Shown here piece after piece: positions 15,238-23,739 of a stretch of 33,653 nucleotides of DNA (its first letter is position 1; every line of letters begins with the position of its first letter). Source of the DNA: Bacteroidota bacterium (GTDB lineage Bacteria; Bacteroidota; Bacteroidia; Bacteroidales; Dysgonomonadaceae); assembly GCA_023622765.1 (NCBI GenBank), contig JAMNYO010000114.1:1-33653 (forward strand), given 5' to 3'. The notes beneath the pieces are model-generated. The model made no database searches and had not been told where the DNA came from. It saw nothing but the letters and a program-made list of their open reading frames with translations. The translations under genes and the position numbers were made by a program.

Positions 15238-18049
15238 ATGGCTGAATACCCGGTAAACAAGGGGATCGGCCGTCCGGTAGAGTTCAAGGGTGCGCCCGTA
15301 GAGGTTCTTTGGTAAATATACCATTAGCAAGGTATTAGGCGGGTGTTCGATAGCCTATCATCAATCGGCTTATCTGAAAGGGAAACCAGACAGGGAGTGT
15401 AGCATGCCGATAAACTGATAAGTCATATAACTACCAATATGCGACTGAATTAGAAGATGAAACGATAGATATGAGGATAAAGTCTGAATTGATTGAACGA
15501 TAGTCCAAGCGGCATAACTCGGAACTCTGGCGGAAGGTAGTTACTAACGCCATACTGTAACACTTTTAGTTCCTCCTTTGAGAATTGGAAGCAGAACAGG
15601 TTACAGCGCAACTGCGATAAGCAGTAAAGGACGAAAGTCGTATCCGACAATCTATCAAGCTATGTTACCATAGAGCTAAACGGGGATTACCTAAATCGGA
15701 ATGCCGAAAGGCTATGAAGTAATAGGTTTCTGAATATCCGACAAGGTAACGGAGCTTCCGTAGTAGTCCGAGCGAGGGAAAGCCTCGTACATGGCGAAGG
15801 GAAGCAGTTAACATTATTAATACAATTAACGGAAAATGTGAGAGACATGAGAAGTCCAGAAAAAGTATTAAACAGTCTGTCAGAGCACAGTAAATGTTCG
15901 GAGTATAAGTTTGAGCGGCTCTACAGGGTTCTTTACAATGCAGATATGTTTCTGTTGGCATACAATAATATACAGAGTAAGCCTGGAAATATGACAAAAG
16001 GTTCTGACGGTAAAACAATTGACGGAATGAGCCAAGAACGCATTGAAAAATTGATTGGTACACTTAAAAATGAATCGTACCAACCCAATCCGGCGAGAAG
16101 GACGTATATACCAAAGAAAAACGGGAAACTACGTCCTCTCGGAATACCATCTTTCGATGATAAATTAGTGCAAGAGGTAATTAGAATGTTGTTAGAAGCA
16201 ATATATGAAGGTTACTTTGAAAACACTTCCCACGGCTTTAGACCCAGACGAAGTTGCCATACTGCATTGATACAGGTACAGAAAAACTTCACTGCAACTA
16301 AATGGTTTGTCGAAGGCGACATAGAAGGATTTTTCGATAACATCAACCATGATGTACTTATTGGAATCCTTAAAGAACGCATTACAGACGAACGTTTCAT
16401 TCGGTTGATAAGAAAGTTTCTCAAAGCTGGATATATCGAAGATTGGGTCTTTCATAAAACGTACAGCGGAACACCACAAGGAGGTATTATTAGTCCGATT
16501 CTGGCTAATATATACTTGGATAAACTGGATAAGTATATGAAAGAATATGCCAAAAATTTTGATAAAGGCATAACACGGAGAATGAACCTTGAGTATAAAA
16601 GCTACTCTGGAAAAATTTGGTGGCTCGGAACAAAGCTAAAGAAAACCGAGAATGAAGAAACTCGGAAAGAACTAATTAAAGCAATAAAGAATATTCAGAA
16701 AGAAAGGTTGCATTTACCTTCTGTAGATGAGATGGACGAAAATTATAAAAGGATTAAGTACGTGAGATACGCAGATGATTTTATTATCGGTGTCATTGGT
16801 TCTAAAGCAGATAGTGAGACAATCAAAGAGGACATTAAATACTTTCTCTATGATAAACTTAAACTATCTCTTTCAGAAGAAAAAACGCTGATAACACATG
16901 GTAATAAGCATGCTAAATTTCTCGGCTATGAAATCTACGTTCGTAAATTCTCTGATATGACCAAAAGAAGTGAGAAAACTGGAAATCTAAGTAAAGTTTA
17001 TGGTAAAAAAGTAGTATTGGAAATGCCAATGGAAGCTGTAAAAAAGAAACTTCTCTCCTACGAAGTGATGAGAATACATCAATTTGAAAATAAAGAGAAG
17101 TGGAAACCTATAAGAAGAGCAAAGGTACTCCATAACGATGACCTCGAAATACTGGACGCATATAATACAGAAATAAGAGGTTTTGCCAACTACTATTCTA
17201 TTGCTAATAACAGTTCACATCTCAACTCTTTCAAGTATATCATGCAATACAGTATGTATAAGACTTTTGCAAATAAGTATCGTACATCTGTTCGCAAAAT
17301 CATAGCCAAATATCGCTATAACAAAGATTTTGCAGTATTCTATGAGAACAAGAAAGGAGAAAAGAAAATGAGAGTTTTCTTCAACGGTAGCTTTAAGCGT
17401 AAAACCACTATGGTATTGAATTGTGATAACCAGGCAAACACAATTTGCATTACTTCTACAACCAGTCTCACTGAACGGTTGCGAGCTGGCAAATGCGAAT
17501 TATGTGGTTCTGAAGGGAATATCGAAATCCATCATGTCAAAAAACTCAAAGACTTGAAAGGCAAAAAGCCTTGGGAAATCCAAATGATTGGACGTCGGAG
17601 GAAGACATTGGCTGTATGTATTCCCTGCCATAAAAAGATACATCATGGTGGATAGACTGAATATGTTAATGGAGAGCCGTATACATGGAGACGTGTACGT
17701 ACGGTTCGGAGGCGAGTTCTCGGAAACCTGCCATAGAAATATGGTAAGGCGCTGGGTGCTTAGCCTACGTCTGAAGGCACAGTACCTCTTCATCTTCTGC
17801 GGAGGTCTGCTGGCACTCTTCATCCTGTTCGTCATCCTCTACATGGTCGGTATCGACCAGTGGATATGTATCGGCTTTGGCGTTGTATCGTCCTCCGTCC
17901 TCGTATGGCAGACCTTCGCGCTGAACGCCCGGTACGGCGAACACGGGCTGATGAAGTTGGGAGCGGCACGGAGCCATCCCCGATACCTGATCAACCGGCG
18001 GCGAATTACCCGATTATTCAAACGACAACGAAAGGAAGAAACGACATGA
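15238..18049 (+). CDS. traF: TraF (DUF4133), split by a group II intron
   Basis: The first exon is 15238-15289 (17 codons plus one base) and the second is 17769-18049. Joined, they give a 110-residue protein with no frame break: AEYPVNKGIGRPVEFKG continues into LKAQYLFIFCGG, then a second hydrophobic segment and a basic tail (RRRITRLFKRQRK). This is the VirB3-like inner membrane component of the channel. Without splicing only 17 correct residues would be made. The stop overlaps the traG ATG. The frame-perfect join supports the intron ends. Confidence 0.85.
15847..17655 (+). CDS. ltrA: group II intron reverse transcriptase/maturase with HNH domain
   Basis: This 602-residue protein (an in-frame GTG at 15838 would add three) contains the full reverse transcriptase core: RTYIPKKNGKLRPLGIP, the GFRPRRSCHTA region, DIEGFFDNINH, GTPQGGIISP, and catalytic YADD at 308-311. 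A maturase region follows, then a C-terminal HNH endonuclease zinc domain (CELCGS, IEIHHVKKLKDL, CIPCHKKIHH). It should help the intron fold and splice, cut the target DNA and copy the intron RNA. All key residues are present, so the intron is probably active. Confidence 0.95.
   Translation: MRSPEKVLNSLSEHSKCSEYKFERLYRVLYNADMFLLAYNNIQSKPGNMTKGSDGKTIDGMSQERIEKLIGTLKNESYQPNPARRTYIPKKNGKLRPLGIPSFDDKLVQEVIRMLLEAIYEGYFENTSHGFRPRRSCHTALIQVQKNFTATKWFVEGDIEGFFDNINHDVLIGILKERITDERFIRLIRKFLKAGYIEDWVFHKTYSGTPQGGIISPILANIYLDKLDKYMKEYAKNFDKGITRRMNLEYKSYSGKIWWLGTKLKKTENEETRKELIKAIKNIQKERLHLPSVDEMDENYKRIKYVRYADDFIIGVIGSKADSETIKEDIKYFLYDKLKLSLSEEKTLITHGNKHAKFLGYEIYVRKFSDMTKRSEKTGNLSKVYGKKVVLEMPMEAVKKKLLSYEVMRIHQFENKEKWKPIRRAKVLHNDDLEILDAYNTEIRGFANYYSIANNSSHLNSFKYIMQYSMYKTFANKYRTSVRKIIAKYRYNKDFAVFYENKKGEKKMRVFFNGSFKRKTTMVLNCDNQANTICITSTTSLTERLRAGKCELCGSEGNIEIHHVKKLKDLKGKKPWEIQMIGRRRKTLAVCIPCHKKIHHGG
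17674..17707 (+). ncRNA. group II intron domain V
   Basis: This 34-nt hairpin has an outer stem GAGCCGTA (17674-17681) with TACGGTTC (17700-17707), an inner stem ACATG/CGTGT and a GAGA tetraloop. It carries the catalytic AGC triad at 17675-17677. This is the most conserved part of the ribozyme and looks functional. Confidence 0.9.
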
Positions 18050-20550
18050 GGAATACATCCAAAATGACAACACTGGAAAACAAGTTCCCGCTATTGGCTG
18101 TGGAGCATGGCTGTATCATCTCCAAAGATGCCGACATCACGGTGGCCTTCGAGGTGGAGCTGCCGGAACTTTACACCGTGACAAGCGCAGAGTACGAGGC
18201 GGTACACGGCTGCTGGTGCAAGGCAATCAAGGTACTGCCCGACTTCTCTGTCGTGCATAAGCAGGACTGGTTCATCAAGGAACGCTATCAGCCTGAGCTG
18301 CAAAAAGACGACATGAGTTTTTTGAGCCGTTCTTTTGAACGTCACTTCAACGAGCGTCCCTACCTGAAACACACCTGCTACCTCTATCTGACCAAGACGA
18401 CGAAGGAGCGTAACCGGATGCAGAGCAACTTCAGCACGCTGTGCCGGGGGCATATCATCCCGAAGGAACTGGACAAGGAAACCGCCGGGAAGTTCATGGA
18501 GGCGGCCGAACAGTTCGAGCGCATCATGAACGACAGCGGACTTGTCAGGCTGCGCCGTCTCTCCACCGACGAGATTGTCGGCACGGAGAAGACAGCCGGA
18601 CTGATAGAACGTTACTTCTCGCTCATGCCCGAAGGCGACACGACCTTGCAGGACATCAACCTCTCGGCAAGGGAAATGCGCATCGGCGACAACCGCCTGT
18701 GCCTGCACACCCTCTCCGATGCGGAAGACCTGCCCGGCAAGGTGGCGACCGACACCCGGTATGAACGGCTATCCACTGACCGCTCGGACTGCCGCCTCTC
18801 CTTCGCCTCACCCGTGGGGCTGCTGCTCTCCTGCAACCACATCTACAACCAGTATGTGATTATCGACAACAGCGAGGAGAACCTTCAGAAGTTCGAGAAG
18901 TCCGCAAGGAACATGCAGTCGCTCTCCCGCTATTCAAGGAGCAACAGCATCAACCGCGAGTGGATAGACCAATACCTGAACGAAGCCCATTCCTACGGGC
19001 TGACATCGGTACGGGCACACTTCAACGTCATGGCGTGGAGCGATGATATGGAGGAACTGAAGCACATTAAGAACGACGTGGGCAGCCAGCTGGCAAGCAT
19101 GGAGTGCGTACCGCGCCACAACACCATCGACTGCCCGACACTCTACTGGGCGGCGATGCCCGGCAACGCGGCGGACTTCCCGGCAGAAGAGAGTTTTTAC
19201 ACCTTCATCGAGCAGGCTGTATGCCTGTTCACGGAGGAAACCAACTACCGAAGTTCACTCTCGCCCTTCGGCATCAAGATGGTGGACAGGCTCACGGGAA
19301 AACCGCTGCACCTCGACATCAGCGACCTGCCGATGAAGCGGGGCATCACCACCAACCGTAACAAGTTCGTATTGGGTCCTTCGGGCAGCGGCAAGTCGTT
19401 CTTCATGAACCACCTTGTGCGCCAATACTACGAACAGGGCACGCACGTGGTACTGGTGGACACTGGAAACTCCTATCAGGGCTTGTGCGAGATGATACGG
19501 CGCAAGACAAACGGGGCTGACGGCGTGTATTTCACCTATACCGAAGAGAAGCCGATTTCGTTCAACCCCTTCTACACTGATGACTACGTGTTTGACGTGG
19601 AGAAAAAGGACAGCATCAAGACACTGTTGCTGACACTCTGGAAGTCGGAGGATGACAAGGTGACGAAGACGGAAAGCGGCGAACTGGGCAGTGCGGTAAG
19701 TGCCTACATCGAGCGTATCAAGGCGGACCGGAGCATCGTTCCATCGTTCAACACCTTCTACGAGTATATGCGCGATGATTATCGCAAGGAACTGGCGCAA
19801 CGAGACATCAAGGTGGAGAAGTCCGACTTCAACATCGACAATATGCTCACCACCATGCGGCAGTATTACCGGGGCGGACGCTACGACTTCCTGCTCAACT
19901 CCGAAGAGAACATTGACCTACTGGGCAAACGGTTCATCGTATTCGAGATTGACAGCATCAAGGAAAACCGCGAACTGTTCCCGGTCGTGACCATCATCAT
20001 CATGGAAGCCTTCATCAACAAGATGCGCCGTCTGAAAGGCGTACGTAAGCAACTGATCGTGGAAGAGGCTTGGAAGGCATTGTCATCGGCCAACATGGCT
20101 GAATATCTGCGCTACATGTACAAGACCGTCCGAAAGTATTTCGGTGAGGCGATCGTGGTGACGCAGGAGGTGGACGACATCATTTCCTCGCCCGTGGTCA
20201 AGGAGAGCATCATCAACAACTCCGACTGCAAGATTCTTCTCGACCAGCGGAAGTACATGAACAAGTTTGACCAGATACAGGCGTTGCTCGGACTGACGGA
20301 GAAGGAGAAGTCGCAGATACTCTCCATCAACATGGCTAACAACCCGTCAAGGCTCTACAAGGAGGTGTGGATAGGTTTGGGCGGCACGCAGTCGGCAGTC
20401 TATGCCACCGAGGTGAGCGCGGAGGAGTATCTGGCGTACACCACCGAGGAAACAGAAAAGGTGGAGGTGTACCGTCTGGCGGAGCAACTGGACGGCGACA
20501 TCGAAGCCGCCATCCGTCAGCTTGCCGAAAGAAGGAGAAACAAAGAATAA
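18046..20550 (+). CDS. traG: TraG, VirB4-type conjugation ATPase
   Basis: From ATG 18046 this is 834 residues, the usual size. It is the cytoplasmic ATPase that powers assembly of the type IV channel and pilus. Walker A GPSGSGKS is at 444-451, and Walker B (KQLIVEEAWKAL) is near 670. The N-terminal half has the CagE/VirB4-like pattern (LTKTTKERN and surroundings). The ATG shares bases with the traF stop (ATGA), so its translation is probably coupled to spliced traF. An open frame extends upstream to 17860 but lies inside traF. Confidence 0.95.
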   Translation: MRNTSKMTTLENKFPLLAVEHGCIISKDADITVAFEVELPELYTVTSAEYEAVHGCWCKAIKVLPDFSVVHKQDWFIKERYQPELQKDDMSFLSRSFERHFNERPYLKHTCYLYLTKTTKERNRMQSNFSTLCRGHIIPKELDKETAGKFMEAAEQFERIMNDSGLVRLRRLSTDEIVGTEKTAGLIERYFSLMPEGDTTLQDINLSAREMRIGDNRLCLHTLSDAEDLPGKVATDTRYERLSTDRSDCRLSFASPVGLLLSCNHIYNQYVIIDNSEENLQKFEKSARNMQSLSRYSRSNSINREWIDQYLNEAHSYGLTSVRAHFNVMAWSDDMEELKHIKNDVGSQLASMECVPRHNTIDCPTLYWAAMPGNAADFPAEESFYTFIEQAVCLFTEETNYRSSLSPFGIKMVDRLTGKPLHLDISDLPMKRGITTNRNKFVLGPSGSGKSFFMNHLVRQYYEQGTHVVLVDTGNSYQGLCEMIRRKTNGADGVYFTYTEEKPISFNPFYTDDYVFDVEKKDSIKTLLLTLWKSEDDKVTKTESGELGSAVSAYIERIKADRSIVPSFNTFYEYMRDDYRKELAQRDIKVEKSDFNIDNMLTTMRQYYRGGRYDFLLNSEENIDLLGKRFIVFEIDSIKENRELFPVVTIIIMEAFINKMRRLKGVRKQLIVEEAWKALSSANMAEYLRYMYKTVRKYFGEAIVVTQEVDDIISSPVVKESIINNSDCKILLDQRKYMNKFDQIQALLGLTEKEKSQILSINMANNPSRLYKEVWIGLGGTQSAVYATEVSAEEYLAYTTEETEKVEVYRLAEQLDGDIEAAIRQLAERRRNKE

Positions 20551-20615
20551 CCGATAAACAGATGTAACGAAACAATGTAAGACAGAATCATTCATCAACA
20601 AAAAAAGAAAAGAAC

Positions 20616-20999
20616 ATGAAGATAACAAAGAACCAACTGCTGCTCATGGGCAGCTGCATGATAGGACTTGCAAGTATGATGCTGCAAGCCTGTACGGAAC
20701 CGGAAGACACGCGCACGATGCTGTGCGGGAATTGGGAAAGCGTGGAGGGAAAGCCCGACGTACTTATCTACAAGGAGGGCGAAGCCTACAAAGTAACGGT
20801 TTTCAAGCGTGGCGGACTTAGCCGCAAGCTCAAGCCGGAAACCTATCTTTTGAAAGAAGAGAACGGCAACCTATTCATGAACACCGGCTTCCGCATCGAC
20901 GTGTCCTACAACGAGGCGACGGACATCCTGACCTTTTCGCCCAACGGGGACTATATCAGGGTGAAACCGCAGCCGGAACATCCGGTAAACGAACAATAA
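20616..20999 (+). CDS. traH: TraH-position lipoprotein (DUF3876-like)
   Basis: This 127-residue protein has a lipoprotein signal: a hydrophobic start and lipobox LQAC, with Cys26 as the likely lipidated residue. The mature part is a small beta-rich domain (GNWESVEGKPDV, then strands to the end). It sits between traG and traI, where CTnDOT-like elements carry traH. It probably sits in the periplasm or outer membrane. Its function is not known. Confidence 0.7.
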   Translation: MKITKNQLLLMGSCMIGLASMMLQACTEPEDTRTMLCGNWESVEGKPDVLIYKEGEAYKVTVFKRGGLSRKLKPETYLLKEENGNLFMNTGFRIDVSYNEATDILTFSPNGDYIRVKPQPEHPVNEQ

Positions 21000-21031
21000 C
21001 CAATAATATCAACCACTAAATCCAAAGAAAG

Positions 21032-21661
21032 ATGAGAACAAGAATGACAATGATTATCTGCCTCTGCCTGCTTGTCGCGGGCAAGGCAAGCGCACAGTGG
21101 ACGGTAGTGGACCCGTCCAACATCGCGCAGAGCATCGTGAACACCTCCAAGAACGTGGTACACACCTCCACGACCGCCCAAAATATGGTGAAGAACTTTC
21201 AGGAAACGGTGAAGATTTACGAGCAGGGCAAGAAGTATTACGACGCTCTGAAATCCGTGAACAATCTGGTCAAGGACGCCCGCAAGGTGCAGCAGACCAT
21301 CCTGATGGTGGGCGACATCACCGACATCTACGTGACCAGCTTCCAGAAGATGATGCGTGACGACAATTTCACGGTGGAGGAACTCGGAGCCATCGCCTTC
21401 GGCTACACCAAACTATTAGAGGAATCCAACGACGTGCTGACGGAACTGAAGAACGTGGTGAACATCACCACGCTATCCATGACGGACAAGGAGCGTATGG
21501 ACGTGGTGGAGAGCTGCTACTCCAAGATGAAGCGTTACCGCAACCTCGTGAGCTACTACACCAACAAGAACATCAGTGTGAGCTACCTGCGTGCGAAGAA
21601 GAAAAACGACCTTGACCGCATCATGGGGCTTTACGGGAATGCCAACGAAAGATACTGGTAG
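21032..21661 (+). CDS. traI: TraI, DUF4141 periplasmic protein
   Basis: This 209-residue protein has a signal peptide (hydrophobic start, cleavage near GKASAQW) and a long helical mature part rich in charged residues, with coiled-coil character (AQNMVKNFQETVKIYEQGKK). The family is found only in Bacteroidetes conjugative elements. By position (before the VirB6-like TraJ) and signal peptide it may play a VirB5-like role. The stop is 3 bases before traJ. Confidence 0.8.
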   Translation: MRTRMTMIICLCLLVAGKASAQWTVVDPSNIAQSIVNTSKNVVHTSTTAQNMVKNFQETVKIYEQGKKYYDALKSVNNLVKDARKVQQTILMVGDITDIYVTSFQKMMRDDNFTVEELGAIAFGYTKLLEESNDVLTELKNVVNITTLSMTDKERMDVVESCYSKMKRYRNLVSYYTNKNISVSYLRAKKKNDLDRIMGLYGNANERYW

Positions 21662-21664
21662 CCT

Positions 21665-22669
21665 ATGGATTTCGACAACCTTCACCAGATACTTCGCTCA
21701 CTCTACGAGGAGATGATGCCGCTGTGCGAGGACATGGCGGGCGTGGCGAAAGGTATTGCCGGATTAGGCGCGCTGTTCTACGTCGCCTACCGGGTATGGC
21801 AATCGCTGGCGAGAGCCGAACCGATAGACGTGTTCCCCATGCTACGCCCGTTCGCAATCGGCCTGTGCATCATGTTCTTCCCGACGGTGGTATTGGGTAC
21901 GATAAACAGCATCATGTCGCCTGTCGTGCAGGGTACGGCGAAGATGCTGGAGGCAGAAACGCTGGACATGAACCGATACCGGGAGCAAAAGGACAAACTC
22001 GAATACGAGGCGATGATGCGCAATCCCGAAACCGCCTACCTTGTGTCAAACGAGGAGTTTGACAAGCAGCTGGACGAATTAGGCTGGTCGCCGGGTGATA
22101 TGGTGACGATGGCGGGGATGTATATCGAGCGCGGAATGTACAACATGAAGAAGGGCATCCGCGACTTCTTCCGCGAGATACTGGAACTGATGTTCCAAGC
22201 CGCCGCCCTCGTGATAGACACCATCCGCACCTTCTTCCTCGTGGTGCTGGCGATACTCGGTCCGATAGCCTTCGCCATATCGGTGTGGGACGGTTTCCAA
22301 AGCACGCTCACGCAATGGATATGCCGCTACATACAGGTCTATCTGTGGCTGCCAGTGTCGGACATGTTCAGCACCATACTGGCGAAAATCCAAGTGCTGA
22401 TGCTGCAAAGCGACATCGAGCGTATGCAGGCAGACCCGAACTTCTCGCTGGATTCGAGTGACGGGGTCTATATCGTATTCATGATTATCGGCATCATCGG
22501 CTATTTCACCATCCCGACGGTGGCGGGTTGGATCATCCAGGCCGGTGGCATGGGAAGCTACGGGCGCAATGTGAACCAGACAGCAGGCAAGGCGGGTGGA
22601 TTCGCCGGAAGCGTGGCGGGTGCCACCGCAGGCAATGTGCTGGGACGTGCCGGGAAGCTGCTGAAATAA
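21665..22669 (+). CDS. traJ: TraJ, VirB6-like channel membrane protein
   Basis: This 334-residue polytopic inner membrane protein has hydrophobic helices near residues 25-40, 60-85, 175-215 and 270-300, plus a glycine- and alanine-rich C-terminal tail (AGKAGGFAGSVAGATAGNVL). The layout fits the VirB6/TrbL group, which forms part of the path for DNA through the inner membrane. It follows traI closely. Confidence 0.85.
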   Translation: MDFDNLHQILRSLYEEMMPLCEDMAGVAKGIAGLGALFYVAYRVWQSLARAEPIDVFPMLRPFAIGLCIMFFPTVVLGTINSIMSPVVQGTAKMLEAETLDMNRYREQKDKLEYEAMMRNPETAYLVSNEEFDKQLDELGWSPGDMVTMAGMYIERGMYNMKKGIRDFFREILELMFQAAALVIDTIRTFFLVVLAILGPIAFAISVWDGFQSTLTQWICRYIQVYLWLPVSDMFSTILAKIQVLMLQSDIERMQADPNFSLDSSDGVYIVFMIIGIIGYFTIPTVAGWIIQAGGMGSYGRNVNQTAGKAGGFAGSVAGATAGNVLGRAGKLLK

Positions 22670-22688
22670 CAATCCGGATGAGATTGTC

Positions 22689-22749
22689 AAGGTAGCTGCA
22701 AAGACTGGCTGAAGGTAGCTACCTCGACCGCCACAAGGTAGCTACCTTG
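22689..22749. repeat. three palindromic repeats with a 23-bp period between traJ and traK
   Basis: AAGGTAGCT begins at 22689, 22712 and 22735, exactly 23 bases apart. The second copy extends to a 12-bp palindrome (22713-22724) and the third to a perfect 16-bp palindrome, CAAGGTAGCTACCTTG (22734-22749). They lie in a 132-base gap inside the tra operon, where most neighbours overlap or nearly touch. Possible roles are protein binding sites, an internal promoter operator or an RNA processing site. Confidence 0.7.
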
Positions 22750-22801
22750 ACAGAACATCCGTAAGACAACATATTTGACAATAAAAAACGAATAAACAAC
22801 A

Positions 22802-23425
22802 ATGGAATTCAAATCACTCAAAAACATTGAATCATCGTTCAGGCAGATACGTCTGTTCGGTATTGTCTTCCTCTCGCTGTGCGCCGTGATAACGGTATGG
22901 AGCGTGTGGAGTTCCTACCGCTTCGCGGAGAAGCAGCGGGAGAAGATTTACGTGCTGGACAACGGCAAGTCGCTGATGCTGGCGCTCTCGCAGGATTTGT
23001 CGCAGAACCGCCCGGCGGAGGCAAAGGAACACGTGCGCCGCTTCCACGAACTGTTCTTCACGCTCTCGCCCGAAAAGAGCGCGATAGAGCATAACGTGAA
23101 ACGGGCGTTGCTGCTGGCGGACAAGAGCGTGTACCACTACTATTCGGACTTCGCCGAGAAAGGGTATTACAACCGCATCATTGCCGGGAACATCAACCAA
23201 GTGCTGAAGGTGGACAGCGTGGTGTGCGACTTCAACGGCTACCCGTATCGTGCGATAACCTACGCCACGCAGAAGATCATCCGGCAGAGCAACGTCACCG
23301 AGCGCAGCCTCGTGACCACGTGCCGCCTCTTGAACTCGTCCCGCTCGGACGACAATCCCAACGGTTTCACCATCGAGGGATTCACCATCATCGAGAACAA
23401 GAATTTACAGACCATCAAAAGATAA
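22802..23425 (+). CDS. traK: TraK, VirB8-like inner membrane protein
   Basis: This 207-residue protein has a short cytoplasmic N terminus, one membrane helix at about residues 18-38 and a periplasmic domain. This is the layout of VirB8-type assembly proteins. It probably bridges the inner membrane platform (TraG, TraJ) and the core complex (TraM, TraN). It starts after the repeat-containing gap and is followed closely by traL. Confidence 0.85.
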   Translation: MEFKSLKNIESSFRQIRLFGIVFLSLCAVITVWSVWSSYRFAEKQREKIYVLDNGKSLMLALSQDLSQNRPAEAKEHVRRFHELFFTLSPEKSAIEHNVKRALLLADKSVYHYYSDFAEKGYYNRIIAGNINQVLKVDSVVCDFNGYPYRAITYATQKIIRQSNVTERSLVTTCRLLNSSRSDDNPNGFTIEGFTIIENKNLQTIKR

Positions 23426-23430
23426 CGGAC

Positions 23431-23739
23431 ATGAAGAAAATCAGGAAATCATTTTGGAGTGCCTATTGGAAACTCCATGACAAAAAGAAAATGCTGGTAT
23501 CAAGGCTAAAGGGCTATCTGGACGGCTTGCCCCCGAAAACACGCAAACGCATCGTGCTGACGATGCTCGCCGCCTTCGCAATGCTTGCTCTCTACACCTT
23601 CGGCAAAGCCGTCTATGACATCGGCAGAAATGACGGCAGGCAGTTGGTGAAAGACCATGCCGGACAGGTGGAGCTGTCCATTAAGCCGGAAAACAATCAC
23701 AACGTAATACCTCATTTATATGGAACAGACGAAGAATGA
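23431..23739 (+). CDS. traL: TraL, DUF3989 small membrane protein
   Basis: From ATG 23431 this is 102 residues: a basic N terminus, one membrane helix (about 41-63, IVLTMLAAFAMLALYTFGKA) and a short polar C terminus. The start lies 5 bases after the traK stop. An open frame upstream is within traK. It overlaps traM by 20 bases. The specific role in the channel is not known. Confidence 0.82.
   Translation: MKKIRKSFWSAYWKLHDKKKMLVSRLKGYLDGLPPKTRKRIVLTMLAAFAMLALYTFGKAVYDIGRNDGRQLVKDHAGQVELSIKPENNHNVIPHLYGTDEE

Larger units (their letters stand above)
15290..17768 (+). mobile_element. group II intron with LtrA-type protein
   Basis: The 2479-nt element begins with GTGCG (15290-15294), the group II 5' consensus, and ends in CTAC (final AC, matching AY). 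Non-coding domains I-III fill 15290 to about 15835, the maturase gene sits in domain IV, and a 34-nt domain V lies at 17674-17707. Domain VI follows, with a likely branch-point A at 17762, seven bases from the end. It is clearly more AT-rich than the surrounding tra genes, as expected for a recent arrival. It moves by retrohoming into a specific DNA target and removes itself from RNA. Confidence 0.93.

Noticed and set aside
17860-18045. Upstream extension of traG
   Set aside because: It overlaps the traF second exon; ATG 18046 gives the normal 834-residue length.
17588-18049. 153-codon frame ending in traF
   Set aside because: It runs from intron domain IV-VI into the second traF exon; the real protein comes from the spliced transcript.
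22689-22749. CRISPR array
   Set aside because: Only three short repeats with no true spacers and no cas genes; the units are palindromes inside an operon.
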